In this document: positions 62,373-64,000 of the stretch, one piece after another | Layout: each line of letters opens with the position of its first letter | Position numbering within the stretch: position 1 is the first letter of the stretch | From: an uncultured Clostridia bacterium | GTDB lineage: Bacteria; Bacillota; Clostridia; Monoglobales; Monoglobaceae | Length of the DNA: 64,000 nucleotides | Direction: 5' to 3' | Assembly (NCBI GenBank): GCA_934454115.1 | Contig: CAKSFQ010000009.1 | Span: forward strand, 12,485-76,484 | Program-made: the position numbers and the translations under genes | The notes under the pieces: model-generated | Seen by the model: only the letters and a program-made list of their open reading frames with translations | The model's database searches: none | What the model was told of the DNA's origin: nothing

Positions 62373-62437
62373 GGCATTTGTTCTTTGCACCCGGCGCTTA
62401 GTGAGTGAAAAAAACAAACGCCTCATTACCAGCGCCC
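62373..62437 (-). promoter_or_regulatory. Structured rplM leader, possible L13-type autoregulatory RNA
   Basis: In the RNA four segments follow each other: A (GGGCGCT, 62437-62431), B (GGCGTTTGTT, 62422-62413), A' (AGCGCC, 62398-62393) and B' (AACAAATGCC, 62382-62373). A pairs with A' and B with B' (9 of 10, one G-U), a crossing A-B-A'-B' order that forms a pseudoknot or two exclusive folds. The Rfam L13 leader class is the obvious candidate. Confidence 0.6.
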
Positions 62438-62441
62438 TGCT

Positions 62442-62470
62442 ATTATAATACGTTTTTTTTCATTTGTCAA
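62442..62470 (-). promoter_or_regulatory. Consensus promoter of rplM-rpsI
   Basis: On the minus strand TTGACA (62465-62470), 17-nt spacer, TATAAT (62442-62447). The 175 bp from here to the tRNA promoter are AT-rich and hold no gene. Confidence 0.9.
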
Positions 62471-62645
62471 GCAATTTTTTTAAAAATTTAATTTACCAAT
62501 ATGCGTTCTCTAATTTTCTCATGTTTTCTCTCTTTACCTCTTTCATTCTTGACTTCATTTTTCATTTTTGTTGATATTGACGAACCCGTTTTACACCGTC
62601 TTGTGTGCCTTTTTTCAAAAATTACAGGTTTTTCTGAAAAAGGGG

Positions 62646-62674
62646 TTGACTTTTCGGGTGCGATGTGGTATTCT
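62646..62674 (+). promoter_or_regulatory. Promoter of the tRNA-Leu/tRNA-Met unit
   Basis: TTGACT (62646-62651), 17-nt spacer, TATTCT (62669-62674), 28 bp before the tRNA-Leu gene. Confidence 0.75.
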
Positions 62675-62701
62675 AAGTAGGCTGTAATGAGTTACCAACA
62701 C

Positions 62702-62790
62702 GCCGGAGTGGCGGAACTGGCAGACGCCCGGGACTTAAAATCCCGTGGGACTTTTCTCCCGTACCGGTTCGATTCCGGTCTCCGGCACCA
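62702..62790 (+). tRNA. tRNA-Leu (anticodon UAA)
   Basis: An 89-nt class II tRNA: acceptor GCCGGAG pairs with CTCCGGC, the anticodon stem CGGGA/TCCCG encloses CTTAAAA with anticodon TAA at 62736-62738, and a long variable arm (GTGGGAC...GTAC) and the GGTTCGATTCC T-arm follow. The 3' CCA is encoded. Confidence 0.97.
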
Positions 62791-62832
62791 GACTCGGTTT
62801 GCGGGGTTGGCAACACAAAAATAATTTTATAT

Positions 62833-62909
<77 letters not shown>

Positions 62910-62914
62910 CATTG

Positions 62915-62943
62915 CGACAAACCGTATGGTTTGTCGTTTTTTT
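62915..62943 (+). terminator. Terminator of the tRNA unit
   Basis: A perfect 9-bp stem CGACAAACC/GGTTTGTCG (62915-62923 with 62928-62936), loop GTAT, followed by seven Ts. Confidence 0.9.
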
Positions 62944-63138
62944 ACCGGGTTATGAGACCGGCGAGCGCAGCTCGTTGGGTTAGTGAAATGAAAACAGTCC
63001 GGTGAACTGTTTTCATGAGCGGTGTCGCCCAAAGTGCGAGCGGATAGAGCCGAAAGGCGATAATACGCGACACACGACGGCGACCGGCACGAAGTGATAA
63101 CCCGAAGGTCGTTGGTTCAAATCCGGCCCCCGCAACCA
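62944..63138. repeat. tRNA-Met-derived duplication: inverted anticodon arm and direct 3'-half copy
   Basis: 62946-62966 is an inverted copy (19 of 21) of tRNA-Met bases 62855-62875. 63097-63138 is an exact direct copy (42 of 42) of 62868-62909, including CCA. Between them are a hairpin GAAAACAGT/ACTGTTTTC (about 62990-63014) and a GC-rich stretch without a frame. The direct copy has no 5' half, so it is not a working tRNA gene. This layout is what integration at a tRNA 3' end, followed by loss of the insert, could leave. Confidence 0.75.
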
Positions 63139-63140
63139 GA

Positions 63141-63178
63141 AAAAAACGGTAGATTTCGATAGAAATCTACCGTTTTTT
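63141..63178. terminator. Perfect 17-bp stem hairpin after the duplicated tRNA end
   Basis: 63141-63157 pairs exactly with 63162-63178 around GATA. A-run on one side and T-run on the other make it a candidate bidirectional terminator. Confidence 0.75.
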
Positions 63179-63180
63179 CA

Positions 63181-63350
63181 ATGAAGCGTTCCTTCGGAAC
63201 ATTAAGCAGCCTTCGGCTATGAAGACGCTTTGCTAATGAAGTATTCCTTCGGCATATTGAGAACGCTTCGCTTCATAAATCTGATTTTGCAGATTTGCTT
63301 CATGACGGCATAGCCGTCACTTCATATTTACCGAACGGCAAATGCTTCAT
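63181..63350. repeat. Ladder of short hairpins linked by ATGAAG then CTTCAT
   Basis: ATGAAG or ATTAAG occurs at 63181, 63201, 63219 and 63236, and CTTCAT at 63271, 63298, 63320 and 63345. Between them are small hairpins, e.g. GTTCCTTCGGAAC, AGCCTTCGGCT, AAATCTGATTTTGCAGATTT and GACGGCATAGCCGTC. The switch from ATGAAG to its reverse complement midway gives the whole 170-bp array an inverted symmetry. No frame or promoter is seen in it. Confidence 0.7.
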
Positions 63351-63401
63351 TTACAAACACCAAATTATATGATATATTAGATATAAAGATAGGTGACTAA
63401 A

Positions 63402-63734
63402 ATGCGTGAAGATAAATTATCTGTCCAATCTATGGATTTCGCAGTTCAAATTATCAATCTTGTGAAAGAATTAAAATAAAAAAAAGAAAGTATAATTTCA
63501 AACCAAATTGGCAGAAGCGGAACATCAATTGGTGCGAATATAAGAGAAGCACAATATGCTCATGGTACAGCAGATTTTATTGCGAAGCTTCAAATTGCAC
63601 TGAAAGAGTCTAATGAAACCGATTATTGGCTTGAATTACTTTTTAAAACTAACTATATAGATGAAGTTACCTATAAATATCTTGGTTCTATGTGTACAAA
63701 TATTCGGGTTATGCTTATTTTTTGCATATCATGA
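63402..63734 (+). pseudogene. Four-helix-bundle protein (S23/Avd-like), interrupted by a nonsense codon
   Basis: The frame starts MREDKLSVQSMDFAVQIINL, reads 25 codons to TAA at 63477-63479, then continues in the same frame with KKESIISNQIGRSGTSIGAN and further to IRVMLIFCIS and TGA. Without the TAA it would be a 110-residue four-helix bundle of the S23 family, found in 23S rRNA intervening sequences and, as Avd, in diversity-generating retroelements. A single-base change of GAA, CAA or AAA would make this stop, and no frameshift is needed. Spacing to the hairpin ladder upstream is about 50 bp. No clear Shine-Dalgarno (only AGGTGA at 63391) precedes it. Confidence 0.8.
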
Positions 63735-63832
63735 TATCCGAATTTGATAAAAATGCAAATTCCATTTATCATGGTATGTTTATCTCATGCTGTATAAATT
63801 TAGTTTGGCGACTACTGGAGTTTGCGTTTTTT

Positions 63833-63861
63833 ATGCGCTGACTGCGGTTGGCGCATTTTTT
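63833..63861 (+). terminator. Probable terminator after the four-helix-bundle gene
   Basis: ATGCGC/GCGCAT (63833-63838 with 63851-63856) with a 12-nt loop, followed by TTTTTT. Confidence 0.5.
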
Positions 63862-63880
63862 AATTTTGGAGGTACAATAG

Positions 63881-64000
63881 ATGAAAAAAATAGTTAGTAT
63901 CCCCATCTGTCCTTCTAACAAAAAAGTGAGCCAAAACGTGTACGTCCCCATCTGTCCCCATCTGTCCGTCTTGTCAATATATTTTCTCAAACAGACAGTG
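63881..64000 (+). CDS. Open frame running off the right edge, function unknown
   Basis: An ATG with GGAGGT 8 nt upstream opens 40 codons to the window end (MKKIVSIPICPSNKKVSQNV and onwards). It contains the DNA repeat CCCATCTGTCC three times, which makes it low in complexity. No family is recognised. The good ribosome binding site favours a real start, but it could be a remnant. Confidence 0.35.
   Translation, partial: MKKIVSIPICPSNKKVSQNVYVPICPHLSVLSIYFLKQTV

Noticed and set aside
63181..63350. Possible CRISPR array
   Set aside because: Repeats are 6 bp and change orientation midway; spacers are hairpins of 10-20 nt. There are no cas genes.
63402..63734. Diversity-generating retroelement (Avd-like protein)
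   Set aside because: No reverse transcriptase, template repeat or variable repeat is in the window; the four-helix bundle alone fits the more common S23-like proteins.
63769..63990. A 73-codon minus-strand frame at the right edge
   Set aside because: It is antisense to the terminator and to the plus-strand frame with a better ribosome binding site, and its sequence is low in complexity without a family pattern.

Overview
The window reads as a chromosomal segment of an anaerobic, Gram-positive-type bacterium of the class Clostridia, probably near the Oscillospiraceae; this placement is inferred from gene content and order, not from a database search. Supporting signs are a Firmicutes dcw cluster with an FtsI/SpoVD-class penicillin-binding protein carrying PASTA domains, a MurE with the DNPR motif expected for meso-diaminopimelate cell walls, the ymfF/ymfH peptidase pair, class III (oxygen-sensitive) ribonucleotide reductase, S-layer-homology repeats, a DacF-type carboxypeptidase and strong AGGAGG ribosome binding sites. 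From about 2 to 52 kb nearly all genes lie on the minus strand.

Layout. 1-2.1 kb: the start of a CoA-dehydratase-activase-related gene and a divergent serine hydrolase. 2.1-17.5 kb: the division and cell-wall cluster, read leftwards as mraZ-rsmH-ftsL-PBP-murE-murF-mraY-ftsW-murG-murA-ftsQ-ftsZ, with MraZ operator repeats just downstream of its first promoter and its own ftsZ promoter. murD, murC and ftsA are absent from it. 18-33.8 kb: lgt, two M16 peptidases, HIT protein, alaS, the rseP-dxr-cdsA-uppS-frr-pyrH block (lipid carrier, phospholipid and translation genes), two small membrane proteins, dacF and tsaB/tsaE. 33.9-43 kb: dCMP deaminase, then ribF-truB-nrnA-rbfA-infB-L7Ae-ylxR-nusA-rimP behind a consensus promoter and a leader terminator, and nrdR. 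43-52.7 kb: a secreted esterase, a cold-shock gene with a terminator-bearing leader, pantothenate uptake and coaX, lysC-thrB-hom and a DUF1015 gene. 52.9-58.5 kb, mostly plus strand: a 43-residue protein, nrdD-nrdG behind two NrdR-box-like sites, an SLH protein and a GNAT acetyltransferase. 58.6-62.3 kb: polysaccharide deacetylase, Na+/solute symporter, rpsI and rplM with a structured leader.

The last 1.3 kb is accessory in character: tRNA-Leu(UAA) and initiator tRNA-Met, an exact 42-bp duplicate of the 3' half of the latter, an inverted copy of its anticodon arm, a ladder of short hairpins linked by ATGAAG and then CTTCAT, and a four-helix-bundle (S23-like) gene interrupted by one nonsense codon.

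Two other threads run through the window. First, several promoters are near-consensus with 16-18 bp spacers, and several transcripts begin with structured leaders (rimP-nusA, csp, rplM, alaS) that suggest attenuation or autoregulation. Second, a modular family of palindromic intergenic repeats occurs at 7.2-7.5, 17.7-18.05, 34.4-34.6 and 59.7 kb, always beside a gene end or terminator. No CRISPR array, rRNA gene, intact insertion sequence or complete prophage is visible.
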